This document shows positions 36,565-48,065 of a stretch of 64,000 nt of DNA, in pieces. Below the pieces are notes generated by a model that saw only the letters and a program-made list of their open reading frames with translations, searched no databases and was not told the origin of the DNA. The DNA is from Brachynemurus nebulosus (lineage: Eukaryota > Arthropoda > Insecta > Neuroptera > Myrmeleontidae): positions 27,133,608-27,197,607 of the forward strand of contig JAPWDM010000005.1 of the NCBI GenBank assembly GCA_035578155.1. Direction: 5' to 3'. Within the stretch, counting starts at the first letter, position 1; each line of letters begins with the position of its first letter. The position numbers and the translations under genes are program-made.

Positions 36565-38163
36565 GGCCGGGCGCACACTGAGACGCAGTTAATGCAGGCA
36601 GGGCAGCGCAGTTTCTATGAATCGTAGAACGGGACAGCGCGAATTGAAACGCAGAGTAGAGCAGCATTGCGTCGCACGAGACCGTGGCACTCGTGAATCT
36701 GACACAGAAACTGTGCGATGCTGCGCAACATTGTAACATGTTCTCGAGTTTTAGTTGGTTTTCTCTGCTCTGCTCTACTTTTAAATTCGTGCTATCTCGT
36801 TCTACAACAAGAGTCACAGAAACTGCGTTGCCCTGCCTGCGTCAACTGCGTCTCAATGTGCGTTCGACCACACGTGCTTTCCTACTCTGCTCTGCTCTGC
36901 CCTGCGTTAACTGCGTGACGCAGCTGCGTATTTGGAAAATATACCCGTATTCAGAGCTTAATGTATCTGAACTCGGGTATACATTCAATGTTTAATAAGC
37001 ATAGTTCGATACTTGAAAATATACCCATTAAAAGCGCTGAGCTCGGGTATATTTTCAAACTCAATATTTAATAAGAATAGTATGAAAAACATACCCAGTT
37101 TCAATTTATTGGTAAACAAATGGTTCAATCAAGTAGTTAAGGAAAAACAGCCTGCACTGTGACGCCGCAAAAAAATTGACAAATTTTAGCGAATTTTTTT
37201 TGCAAATGTGAGTAAATATATGAGAGTCGAATTAAAAAGACTTTAATGAGTATCCATTTGTTCATATAAAATTGTATAGAATAATATTAAATATTTGCAA
37301 TCTTAATAATGCAAATGCACCTAAAAAAATTGCAAATTATACCAACGATATTGCAATGATGAATCATTTCAAATTAAAAGAAGAAAAATAATTATTAAAG
37401 CACATAATTGTAGCTATCGTTATGCATAGGTTTTTTTTTTACATTTTTTTTATAAAATAGCAACGGATTCAAAAATGTTTCGTTTTATTTTGTTTTGTTT
37501 TCGTTGAATTTTGGTCTAAAATTTTCACAGTATATTCTCAATATGTTGTACTTTCGAATTAAACAACAAAAATTTTCGATTTTTTCAATCCAAGTTACCA
37601 AACTACTACCTTAATTGCACCAAATATTTCTCAGCGGATTCAAATTTAAATAATATTCTCCATATTCACACGCTTTTGTAAAAAACCCTTCTAAATCTGT
37701 TTTATTAATCATTATTTAATTTTAAACAAATTTTGCACGTTTAACTCACACGCTAACAATTAAGAATTAAAATAAGAAGAAGCTAAAAATTATTTCAAAA
37801 AATTGTAACGGCCTTTTTTATTTGCAACAAAAGTCTTGTTTTAAATCATATGTGCATATTTTTTTTTATGAAGATCGAGTATAAATTACAGTTGAAATAA
37901 GTTTGAAAATATACCTTATTAGTAACTGTATAAGATTACACTAATTTATTGTCGGGTATATATTCAAATTCTCATAGTAGTATTCTTGTACTTGAAAATA
38001 TACCCGATTTTGGCTCTGAAATGAGGTATATTTTAAAGAGTCATTTTGTTAGTTTCTGTTTTGTAAATTATACCCGATCCTAGATCGGTCAGTGACGTCA
38101 CAAGCTCTAACTTCGGGTATATTTTCAAAATACGCCGCGACGCAGCTGAATGTGCGCCTGGCC
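36565..38163. mobile_element. PIF/Harbinger-like MITE with GGCCGGGCGCACACTGAGAC ends
   Basis: The ends GGCCGGGCGCACACTGAGAC and (complement) GGCCAGGCGCACATTCAGCT are flanked by TTA on each side (36562-36564, 38164-38166). The TTA duplication and GGC start fit PIF/Harbinger. The left 350 bp is itself a fold-back of CTGCGTT/AACGCAG-rich words. From 36935 on, GAAAATATACCCG or its inverse recurs at least six times, including near the right end. No transposase is recognisable. Confidence 0.75.
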
Positions 38164-38166
38164 TTA

Positions 38167-39504
38167 TAGTAAGTAGCTATAGCCACATAACTATTTGTGG
38201 AGTTTCGTTTCAAAACACAAGTATGTCTATACAGGGGCGTAATTACACTGAAACAAGTGCAACAGTCGCTACAAGGCGCAAGACAAAAAAAAGCGCAACA
38301 GGAAAACGTAGAAAAACTGGAAAATTCCTAAAATGCCACGAGAAGATGAAAAATACAAGTGGCAAGTTGATAACGGTTAAATTATCTATGATCTTTATTT
38401 AGATATTTTATACTATAGGTTATAATATATGTATTATCTATTATCTAGATAATTAAATTTGATATCTTGGCCAACGCTACAGATAAGAGTAATAAAAAAT
38501 ACGTGGGTAAAAATAAAATAAAAAGGTAAAAAAAGGGTGGATAAGAAGAGTTTTAGAATTGAAAATTCAGCTATTACAGCCACTGGTACAACGTGAGCCC
38601 GTGACTAGGATAGAAATTTGTTTTGAGGTACCCAGAAGCCAAAAATGACATTCACTGACATTTACTTACATTGATAACTATTGATACAGGTTTATAATAA
38701 GCGGAAAAATACCAATTTTGGCATTACACAAAGTAAAGGAAATATCGAAAAAGGAATTACTTTATGTAAATAAAGAATTCGTTTTTTATTTAAAATATGT
38801 GATAACAACGACAAAAATTTTAAAGATATTATAAAAAATAAAATTATGCAAAAAATTAAAATATAGGTTAAATTGACACTTTATTTCAGTGGCGTCTTTT
38901 ATGTAAAATTAATGAGCACATAAAAATTTAACTTCAAGATTATGTATTTTGTTTGTATTTACTTATTTATTAATAAAATGACAACTTGATAACTGTATAG
39001 TTTTATTTATGTTTGTGTCTACCCTTATCAAAAAGATATTATGTCTCATTAGTGGTGTAATACTATAAACCAAAACGTAATCTTTTTACAAAAATAGTTA
39101 TAAATTGTAAATAATCGATTAATTTGAGCAATTTTTGTTTTTAGTTTATGGTAATTTTTAATATTCTTTAAGCACCGTTAAAAAATATGATTTAGTAGAC
39201 AATTAAGAATTCGAAAAATTAACTGATAAAATAGTCGAACAGCATTCTCTAGGAGTAGATTATTGAATCAAATAAAACAGATATTGAAAATAATTAATTA
39301 ATTGCTTATGTTTTTATCGTTTTTATATAGAAATCACAATTATAAGAAAAATATACTAAATAATATATTGTTTTAAAAGCAATGGCAATGTTTTAATTAT
39401 ATTAAGACCGTTAATGTTTATTTACAAAATGACGTCATTCATTATAAGCACGTTAACATTCATAATATGTTCAGTATGATCAGTATTTTGGGAAATGCTC
39501 CTTC
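38167..39504. other. Non-coding stretch with repeat fragments
   Basis: CAGGGGCGTAATTACACTGA at about 38234 resembles a hAT end without a partner. About 38560-38650 is an inverted piece of the family at 53-160. I see no supported gene. Confidence 0.5.
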
Positions 39505-39512
39505 CTTCACAA

Positions 39513-40437
39513 CAGCGGTTTCCAAACTGCCCCCCAGGGGGGCGCGTAATGTTCATCAGGGAACCGCTGGTTAATTTCAAATATCGTCGTCGTTTTGATA
39601 AAATCATGGTTTCAAGAATAAGCGCTCAAACATAATTACCAAATAATAGACATTTTATATTAAGGAGTTACATGGGTCTTTTTTAGCAAAAAAAAACCAC
39701 TATTTTTTTGATTTTTTTTACAATATAAGAAAATATAATTAATTTCAACTTTTGACATATTATTATGTATTATTTTGAGCCACTGTAAAAAAATTTTTAT
39801 GAAAAAAAAAAATGATTAGGCAACTAGTTTTCGAAAATCGCTGATTTTTCATCGTAGGCAGAGTAACTCATGAAATTCTTACCTAAAATAAAAACAAAAT
39901 TTTTTTCATTAGTAGATGCTTATGAAAAAGTTACTGTTTCTGTTCATTATATCTCATTTTACAAGTAGAAAATCAACGAAAAACACGAAAATTTTTACCA
40001 AAAATCAAAATTTTTTATTTAAAATACTGTCAAAAGTTGAAATTTCATTTTTTTTAAATCCCTTTATTTAAGTACAAGCCATAAGCATTTACTAATAGAA
40101 AAAAATTGCCAAAAGTTGGAATGAATTTGGTTATTTTGCTAAAAAAAAAAACCATACGTAATCCCTTAACACTGATTTTTCTGCTCGCTACTGTACGTTA
40201 TATTTTAACAATAACAATTCTCAGACGGTCAGAGTCATGTTAGCGCGTAAGTATTGAATACGTGTCTGATCAACGATTTGCTCTCAAGTGTCGTATAGAC
40301 CTGGCGTCCGCCAAGAATGTGAGTTTTTTCAGTAAAAAAATAATTTATGAATTATTTATAAATTTTTTCAAGTGGGGGTAGCAGAGGTAATATTCTTATG
40401 GGGGGTGGGGGTAGTGCACAAAGTTTGGAAACCGCTG
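39513..40437. mobile_element. hAT-type MITE with CAGCGGTTTCCAAAC ends
   Basis: Terminal repeats CAGCGGTTTCCAAACTGCCC and (complement) CAGCGGTTTCCAAACTTTGT. The flanks CTTCACAA (39505-39512) and CTTTACAA (40438-40445) agree at 7 of 8 positions. A TTAA-flanked element is nested inside (39664-40165), so the hAT copy is older. Confidence 0.85.
39664..40165. mobile_element. TTAA-flanked fold-back MITE nested in the hAT copy
   Basis: The ends GGAGTTACATGGGTCTTTTT and (complement) GGGATTACGTATGGTTTTTT are flanked by TTAA on both sides (39660-39663, 40166-40169). The interior is partly palindromic: AAAGTTGAAAT/ATTTCAACTTT pairs across the centre. TTAA targeting suggests a piggyBac-type source. No coding sequence. 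Confidence 0.75.
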
Positions 40438-40445
40438 CTTTACAA

Positions 40446-40918
40446 TATTATATACCTTTCCTTCTTCCATGAAACAACCAAACAAATTTCAACAATTTTA
40501 TAACTTTATACATAGAAAATTTTTGGACAAACTTGTTTTTGAAATCCAACCTCCACATATACGTTTTTACTTTAACCGGTCATGTGATATCTTTTTTTTT
40601 TGCATGTTTGCAACAAAATGCCGCTTTGGTTGCCCGTTTGCCACTTATTGAATGTCATATGTCATTGAACTACTAGCCGTGTAAGTATTTCTTTGATCAA
40701 CATTAATACATAAATTGTATAGGGTCGACGGGGCCGGGGCCGGGGCCATTACTAGCCAACACTACTAGAGTTGACCAAAGTAAGCTGAGGTAGCACAAAT
40801 AGGTAAGTAAAGTATAGTTACGCATATTTAATTTATAATTCAATGTATGTTTATAGCTAAAATAATTAATTATTAATTGTTTAATTAACTGCATTGTAAA
40901 CTAAAATTTTTAATCAGT
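40446..40918. other. Non-coding stretch
   Basis: I see no gene. A short GGGGCC-rich word (CGGGGCCGGGGCCGGGGCC) lies at about 40729. Confidence 0.5.
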
Positions 40919-42205
40919 AATTATTATAGTCCGGATAAAATAATTTTTCACAGGACCGGCTTAACGATTTCAGTGTAATACTGTTAGACTGTTTGTATTT
41001 ATGTATGAGTCTGCTAGAGCAAATAATGTTCCTTTACGTACATACATACATAAACTGATTAAATTAAATCGAATTAACATAATATGTTTTAGAAAATATT
41101 ACTAATTTTTCCTTAAAAAATGTTCATACAAAACTAGTATATCTTGCCAACAAACTATACACAAATAAAAGTATACATATTAAGAAAAAAATATGTAACG
41201 TTAATAATGTGTTATCTAATAAAATATTATGTAGGTATTTATTTCATTTTTGCTAACTAATATTTTTTATATATATACTTTTGAGCATTGAATAAATAGT
41301 GGGAATACACTTATATACACAATCTATTTGAAAATGAAAAGTGACTGAAGTGTTGACGAATATGGATGGTTAAACAAGAGGGGATTTAAAATTTTTCTAG
41401 ATTAACTGATGTTATATTTGTTAGTATAAATATTTTTAGAACATTTATTAATAAATACTCTCAAATTACAACAAAAATCACATAAAAATTAAAAAATATT
41501 CATTACCATCGATAGTTTGTAGGTATTCTGTGTTTGTAGATTATAAAAGGTGTTAATCAATATGACGATTTTGCTTCAAAAAAATAATATCTAAAAAAAC
41601 TTCTATTGTATGGTCCATACAAATATTCTAATATCAATAGTATCTGTGGTTAAATACAAATAATACATACGTACATATTTATACGTACGACACGTACGAT
41701 GTCATCAAAATGATGTTTTATTTATGCGTTTGAATGAAATGGACAACTAGATTAAATATTGCTTGATTTACATTGCATGTGTATGTACCTATGTAGAAAA
41801 CTAAAAATTTTAAAAAATTGTAAACAAGGTACATATATTAAATTTTAAAAAGTTAAAAAGAGATAAGGAGTTTGTTTATCAATTGATACTGAAAGACAGC
41901 CGCCGGTGGGAAAGAAGACAATAAATTTTGTTTTATATGTACCTGCAAGCTAGTTAGACAAATAAATATTGCAAAACTTTAATTCAACAAAATTTGGGGC
42001 CCCTTTTTATTTTTGATATAAATCTCACATAATAAAATTTTTCTAAAAAGTTTTTGCTTCTCTATGTTGAATTTCAATAAATTTTCAGGATTTTGTTATT
42101 TTTGTTGTAGCAGACTCATACATAAATACAAACAGTCTAACAGTATTACACTGAAATCGTTAAGCCGGTCCTGTGAAAAATTATTTCATCCGGTCTATAG
42201 TAATT
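40919..42205. repeat. Pair of nearly identical 98-bp inverted repeats
   Basis: The left arm 40919-41016 and the right arm 42108-42205 are inverted copies with only a few differences. They include CAGGACCGGCTTAACGATTT and TACTGTTAGACTGTTTGTAT. The 1.1 kb between them is AT-rich and non-coding. The CAGGACCGGCTTAA word looks like a hAT end, but the inverted identity extends about 33 bp beyond it, so this is either a different fold-back element or a duplicated end. Confidence 0.75.
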
Positions 42206-42604
42206 ATGTATGTATGATTTTTTTTATGTTAAATAAGTACATATTTTTTTTTATTTGCGTTGAATAAAATTCTCTTGATTACAAAAAAATTAATTTTAAA
42301 CCTTTATTTTGGTAATAGTTAGAAAGTAATCGTAAGTTCTTGTGCTTCACCTTTTCAATTTTGACCCATCTAGACACGCACGACTAACAGAAATTTAAAT
42401 TTTGTTTGTTTTTCAAAACAGTGTCAATTTTTGATGGATTTTTAGTGGCAGAAATGAAATGATCACACGTAAATTACTACAACTGCACAAACAAATCGAC
42501 ATCAAAACAGTCTAATCATTTTCAAATAAAAAAAAAACTCACCGCAGTGACGTCATCAATTATATCTAAACGTTTTAAGCGATATAATTCGTAATGTAAA
42601 TCAC
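42206..42604. other. Non-coding stretch with TGACGTCA-bearing repeat fragment
   Basis: GCAGTGACGTCATCAATT at about 42544 belongs to the family at 44935-45370. I see no gene. Confidence 0.5.
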
Positions 42605-42608
42605 AAAG

Positions 42609-42881
42609 GGGGTATTCCATCGTCACAGGTGGGACAATTTTAAAGGAAATTTTTTTTCTCTTTTTAAGTTTTATATAAAATAAGAAACTGTAATATTCGC
42701 TTTATCAAAAAATTAAATCGTATTTCCAAATAATATTATGTAGCGGTTTCTTCCTGTTCTCAAATTATTAATCAATTATTAATCAAAAGATAGTGAATAT
42801 TGCAGCTTTTGTTATTTTATATAAAACTTAAAAAGAGAAATTTCCTTTAAAACTGTCCCACCCGTGACGATGGAATACCCC
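42609..42881. mobile_element. Palindromic MITE with GGGGTATTCCATCGTCAC ends
   Basis: The arms GGGGTATTCCATCGTCACAG and (complement) GGGGTATTCCATCGTCACGG are followed by GTGGGACA..TTTAAAGGAAATTT in both arms. AAAG is present at both flanks (42605-42608 and 42882-42885). The element is almost wholly palindromic over 273 bp. Superfamily not assigned. Confidence 0.85.
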
Positions 42882-42885
42882 AAAG

Positions 42886-43869
42886 GCATTAAGTTTGTAC
42901 CTAACCATAGGTTTCTTCCAAAGTTCTTTCATTTTTTAACAAAATTTCAAGTCCAGGACTAGCGAAAAAACCCAATTTAATAACATAAATTACATTTCTT
43001 AAATAAATTTTGTCATTTTTATATAAAAAAATAAAATAAATAATTCGCACCCAAATTCCCCTGATTCCAAATGTTTTAGAGTACACTTTTTATTTTAAAT
43101 CGGTATTACCAATATTCAAATTACTGTAAAATGAAACAAATAGGATACTATTTCAATTTTGGATTTGATTTTCGTACACTTTCTTATACGTATCAGATGA
43201 CACAAAACAGACTAATTTTGGTTTCAATATAGCTTGCTCATTATTTTTATCATTTTGAAAATCTTATTTCGTTCTTCACAAATTAATATTTTTGGAAAAG
43301 AGACGAACTCTATACGAAGATGTCATAAACTTAAAAGGAAACTATACTTGAAGCAAGTAAATTCGATATTTTTATATTTCCATTATTTTTAATAAAGGAA
43401 CTAAAATATAAAATTTACAATTCTTTTGAACGTAAACACAATTAAACTAAATAAGTCAGAGTCAGCCTAGCTTAATTTTTGCACTGTTTCACTACTGTCT
43501 TTTCTAATTTATTTTTTTTTTTTAAATAATCTTATCAGTTTGAACATTTAAGTGATACGAACTTATGATAAACTCAAATACAACTGTCTACAAACTATAA
43601 ACCATTAACTACAATATTTATGATTTATGACTTATGAGAAATTACTGAATTTTTCCCTTATACACATTTCGTTTTACGGTAAACAGGACACAATTTCAGT
43701 ATGAAATGGTTTCATTTTACCTCAGAAAAAAAATGATACAAATCGACACAAATTTTATTTTTAATTGTACTTTCAGGCAAGTACTTGGTCAAAAAGTACA
43801 GTGCTCAAAAAGACGGTTACATTAAGTAAGTATTTTAAATTGAATTTAAAAACGACAAAAGAACATGTA
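42886..43869. other. Non-coding stretch
   Basis: About 42930-43090 resembles the TGACGTCA-bearing repeat (CACCCAAATTCCCCTGATTC). I see no gene. Confidence 0.5.
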
Positions 43870-44753
43870 CAGTCTGTCACACAAGAGCGTCGTCTCCATA
43901 TTTAAAAGAAAAATTATTATTTCTCAGAAATGAATAAATGGATTTAAAGAGTACACTAAAAGCACTATTACGCATTTACTTAGTAAGTTGTCCAGACTTC
44001 ATTATTTCCTAGAATTTGTGGGCACCGTTTTGGCATACTTTTTATAAGATTTTTCGCATTTGTTGCGGTAACGACCGCCAGAGAGCTCGGATATGGCGGC
44101 ACATCTGTTTTAATAGAAGGCCAAGTATATTTGGCAGAAACCCATGTGTAAAAACATGCTTCGTCAGTAAAAATTACATTACTCCAATCACGATTCAAAT
44201 TTTGCATAGCCCACAAGCGTCACTTTTTGACATGCTCCGATTTGAGGAAAGATTTCAGCATCGTACTACGCCAAGAAATATTTGCTTCGTTTAGTCGCCT
44301 ATTCAGAGTCATTATGCTAATATTAACTTTTGTCCTTCTCACAGTGTTAAAAAAGGCTTTTGTTGAAATAACTTGAAAACGGTTTTATCTTCTTTTTCAG
44401 AATACCCTCGCGTTTTCTCTTTCTTGGGGAAATTGTTGACGCTTTTCTGACCATTATATCGCAACACCCACTTCCATACAAAGTCTTCTGACTTGTGCAT
44501 ATATTTAGCAGCAGCTTTATAAGTCATTTTAAGTCTTTTACTGTGAATACACAAGAATATTGCCTCAAAACACTTTGCATATGACACACTCATTTTGGAA
44601 ATGTTGTGTTCTTATTGCAATACAAAGTAATACTGGCGTCTCAAGCACAAAGTGTAGTAGTCTATCCTACCCTTCAACGAATAGTACAGTAGTGGAGCTT
44701 CCTAATAGTTTTCTCTTGAAACAGTCCACCGGACGCTCTTGTGTGACAGACTG
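43870..44753 (-). mobile_element. Internally deleted Tc1-like transposon
   Basis: The ends CAGTCTGTCACACAAGAGCG are perfect inverted repeats of at least 22 bp, flanked by the canonical TA duplication (43868-43869 and 44754-44755). The target site is the palindrome ATGTACAT. The 884-bp length is well short of the roughly 1.3-1.7 kb of a full Tc1-like element. It holds a disrupted transposase on the minus strand (43980-44593). Confidence 0.93.
43980..44593 (-). pseudogene. Tc1-like transposase pseudogene
   Basis: The N-terminus starts at the ATG at 44593: MSVSYAKCFEAIFLCIHSKR, then LKMTYKAAAKYMHKS and WKWVLRYN, a paired-type helix-turn-helix. After FLTL (about 44340) the frame shifts by one base and continues VRRTKVNISIMTLNRRLNEA to HVKK, then a TGA at about 44226. 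It goes on as LWAMQNLNRDWSNVIFTDEA, holding the first catalytic Asp (TDEA). Soon after KYTW the sequence jumps to NAKNLIKSMPKR near the usual C-terminus. The second Asp (DN.P.H) and the SPDLNPIE block are therefore deleted. One frameshift, one stop and the deletion make it dead. Confidence 0.9.
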
Positions 44754-44755
44754 TA

Positions 44756-46228
44756 CATCATTATGTTTCTTTTACTTTACACTGTGGTCGCTTTAGTTAC
44801 TACTCTACTGTCTACGTTAGTTCATACAGAACTATATTATAATGCTTAGTGTCGCACTATAATATGATAGTGAAAAATGTTGTTAACGTGAAATGTATTC
44901 TAGTAATCAGTGGCGTATTTACCGGAAGTATGCTATAGACTGAGGCGGCATATTTTATATAGCGACCACAAATGTTTCTAAAAAGAATTTGATCATTTTG
45001 GCACCAAAAATGAAAAGTTCACACCCAAATTACCCTGATTTAACCAACCACCGTGATTCAAATCACTTCCACAGAGCTTGATGTGACAAAAAAGGTGATT
45101 TTTAATTTGATGACGTAACTAAGTTTACTATAGAAAGAAGTCGTTCATTTTTTCATTAAATCAGTCATATTTCTAAAAGGAATTTTATCACTTTGATAGC
45201 AAAAATTGTTCTTCCAAATATTTTATGCACTTGGTGGATACGTCCCAAGAATTTCTTCGACAGACGGCCATGGGTTTACCGGCTTTGTTTACTACAATGA
45301 CGGTGTCTTTAGAGTTTACTAATAGCGAAAACAGGATAGTACTAGCCTGGTTATCTGAGCTGGTAAGTTTCTAACTCTAGAGAGCCGGCGGAATAAAGTA
45401 GTTAAATTCAAAACAACAGTTTTACAGGTGAGAATAAGAACAAAAATACGTTACCAATGGAGTATGGTATACAGCTTCCTCGTACTTGTAAGTGATATTG
45501 TGCGTAAACTGCTTCTTATGTTAAATTTCGTATCTTATCATATTATTAACGTGATGTTTGAAACAAGAATTTTAAGACAAGAACAGGGTAAACTGCTTCG
45601 TAGCTTTTTTAATCGGCTGTACCTACTACCGTGATTAATCCAATTGCGATGAAATTCGTAAGAGACCTTCTAGGTACCAATTCGTATAATTTCTAAAAAT
45701 CAGATCAAAATCGATCGAATAGTTTCGAAGCTATACCACCACTTGGTGGAATTTTCGGACACACAGGGTAATACAGAGATCAACACGAAACCAAAATCAT
45801 TCAGGAAGCTCCAAAAAGTGCGCGATAATTCCCATTTTAGTTTTAGTAGTCTGGGAAGGAATTATTTACATTTAATCTCTGTATATTTTAAATACTCTTT
45901 GACTGAATTTAAACTTTTAGGAATATAATTTACTTATAAACTTTCGACAAAACATAGGCTTGATCACATTAACCTTTTTGACAATAAAAAAAATGTCGAG
46001 TTTTGGACATGACTTGTTTATTTCACCAGCTCCAAAACTTTTGTGGGCCATTCTCCAGATACGGACAGAACACTGTCACCAGCCTAGTAAAAATAGTTAT
46101 CAAGTTTTTTTTAATTATTTTTACATGTTAAATCCTTATTAAGCATCAGTATTTACCCATTTACCAAGTTTACAGATGTTTATTTCAAATAATTATCGGA
46201 AAATATCTGTCCAGAAGATGTGATAAGT
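44756..46228. repeat. Non-coding stretch with TGACG(T)-type dispersed repeat (about 44935-45370)
   Basis: The part 44935-45370 aligns by eye with 53325-53960: ACCCAAATTACCCTGATTTA, CTTCCACAGAGCTTG, TTTGATGACGTAACTAAGTT, then ACGGCCATGGGTTTACCGGC and AACAGGATAGTACTAGCCTG. A hAT-like word CAGTGGCGTATTTACCGG lies at 44910. I see no supported gene in the remainder. Confidence 0.65.
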
Positions 46229-47140
46229 CACTTCTGTAGACAGTCACCATATATAGTTTGGGCCAGCTAATGTTTAAATTTTACCCCAATATTTTGTTTA
46301 AAACAATAAAAACTGTATAATTATAAACTGTAATAGTCAGAAACTAATCCCTGCAATTTTTATCCTTATATATTAAATTACATTACAAAAAAAATACAAT
46401 TGAACTCTGTCCCCATAGTGTTTAATCACTTCTGTGGACAGACCTAAGAAGTTCAATATATTGCTTCCAGGCTGCACTAGTGTAGCTCTCTAATAGTTAT
46501 GTAAAGAAGGATGAGCCATCTTATTCTGTGAAGTAGTTGGAAGTTGTTGCATTGTTGTGATTTTAAGTTATTAAGTATGAAATAAGTTATGTGACCGTTC
46601 GTCAAGCTACCAGCATCACTTCTGTGACCATTTATAAAAAAGGTATAAAACATATAATTTATAATATTATTTATTAGTAACACAGTTTTATGACTCTATA
46701 ACAACTTATGGCATGGACACTATTCATAATCTCAAAAGTATACTCAATTATGGGCTAGCCATGCTGATTTATCACTTTTGTGGACATCACTTCTGTGGAC
46801 AGTAACTTTGATGACCTCATGAAGTTGTTAAAGACTTTGAAGAAAACTTGATTAAGCTGTGTTAAATGTGTTTTAGAAGTTTACACTAAAATATTATATA
46901 GATTTTACTCTTAAACATAAATTCCTCCTGCCCAAGGAATTAATTTAAATTTTCGTAGCTACACATTTAATTATAATATTTTATTATATCAACTACAAAA
47001 TATGTTTCTACTTATTAAACATAATCCATAACATTCAATTTGTGATTTTTCTTTGCATTCCTGAATTTTTATCCCTTAAATTTTATTACATATCTAATCT
47101 TCACTCATTTTTATAGACATAATGTCACTTCCGTGGACAG
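46229..47140. repeat. Cluster of CACTTCTGTGGACAG motifs
   Basis: The 15-base word CACTTCTGTGGACAG occurs at 46427-46441 and 46788-46802. One-base variants lie at 46229-46243 (CACTTCTGTAGACAG) and 47126-47140 (CACTTCCGTGGACAG), with less exact copies at about 46617 and 46773. Two copies have an inverted partner just upstream (CTGTCCAGAAG at 46207, CTGTCCCCATAGTG at 46406) and can form short hairpins. They look like internal repeats of an unrecognised element. The element ends were not found. Confidence 0.75.
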
Positions 47141-47458
47141 GTTAATTTCATTTTCACAAAAAACTTGAAAAATAAAGTATTAAGCTTAACTGTTATTAGT
47201 GTTTAATTTAGAAGTTCCTGTTTAAACTGTAAGCTAATTTTGGTGAAAAAGAAAACAAATAAATTAAATTTTCAAAATTTAATTGAAACTGTCCTTTTTT
47301 GAAGAATAGCCCTTGTACCAACTAATACATATTACATGTGTAAGTATTAATAAGAGTAGAAGCGAAAAGAACATCGTAGAAGCCCCAAGGCGACAAAATC
47401 CTAAATTCGCTTCCACTAGTAACTTACACGTAACTCAACACATAATGATTTTGTTGTA

Positions 47459-47958
47459 CAGCTGATGCTTTTTTTGTACGATGGATAAGAACCGCATAAA
47501 AAAAATCGCACAAAGAAATATATTCAAAAATATCATAAATAGCCATAAAAAGATTAGTTCGGTCCAGATTGTAAAAAAAGTTTCATCGAAAATACATAAC
47601 TCAAAACGCTCAAAACAACACAATTTTAATAGAAGTTTCTTTTCTAAACAAAATAAAGCCTTAATTTACACGTAGGAACATTTTATTTCATTTTTATAAT
47701 AATCATTATGAAAATTTTGAAAAATACATCTGTAAAAAAATTAAATGATGCAATAACTTATGTTTTTATGCAATGTATTGATTAAATGCTTAAAATTCGT
47801 TAAAAAGTATTTTTATCAAAGAAAGTTATTATAGCAAATGTTTAGGTTTTTTACTGTCTCTTGATTTTGATTCATATAATGCATTTTAATGGCCATTTTT
47901 TACAAACCGCATAAAAAAAATCGCACAAGAAAAGACCGCATAAAAAAAGGTTCAGCTA
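47459..47958. mobile_element. TA-flanked MITE, ATGCGG family, copy B
   Basis: Starts CAGCTGATGCTTTTTTTGTA after TA at 47457-47458 and ends AAAGGTTCAGCTA before TA at 47959-47960. It lies about 100 bp from the FNDC3-like exon's donor site, inside the intron. Interior repeats are as in copy A, in the opposite orientation. Confidence 0.85.
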
Positions 47959-48059
47959 TACTAAGAAAACAGGAAACAGTGGACTTTATCACATACATAA
48001 TTATATTGTATATGTAGATACGGAGTGTTTACTGCAAATTAAGACAAACAATAAAAATC

Positions 48060-48065
48060 ACTTAC
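48060..48065 (-). other. 5' splice donor of the FNDC3-like exon
   Basis: The minus strand reads AGAG|GTAAGT, a consensus GT donor. It leaves one base of a Gly codon (phase 1), so the next exon should begin GN followed, in the family, by Pro. Confidence 0.8.

Noticed and set aside
36684..36995. 103-codon open frame rich in Ala, Leu and Cys
   Set aside because: Lies wholly in the fold-back head of the Harbinger-like MITE; both strands are open because of the CTGCGTT-type words.
46229..47140. CACTTCTGTGGACAG repeats considered as a CRISPR array
   Set aside because: Spacing is irregular (about 150-360 bp), orientation mixed, and the sequence context is eukaryotic.
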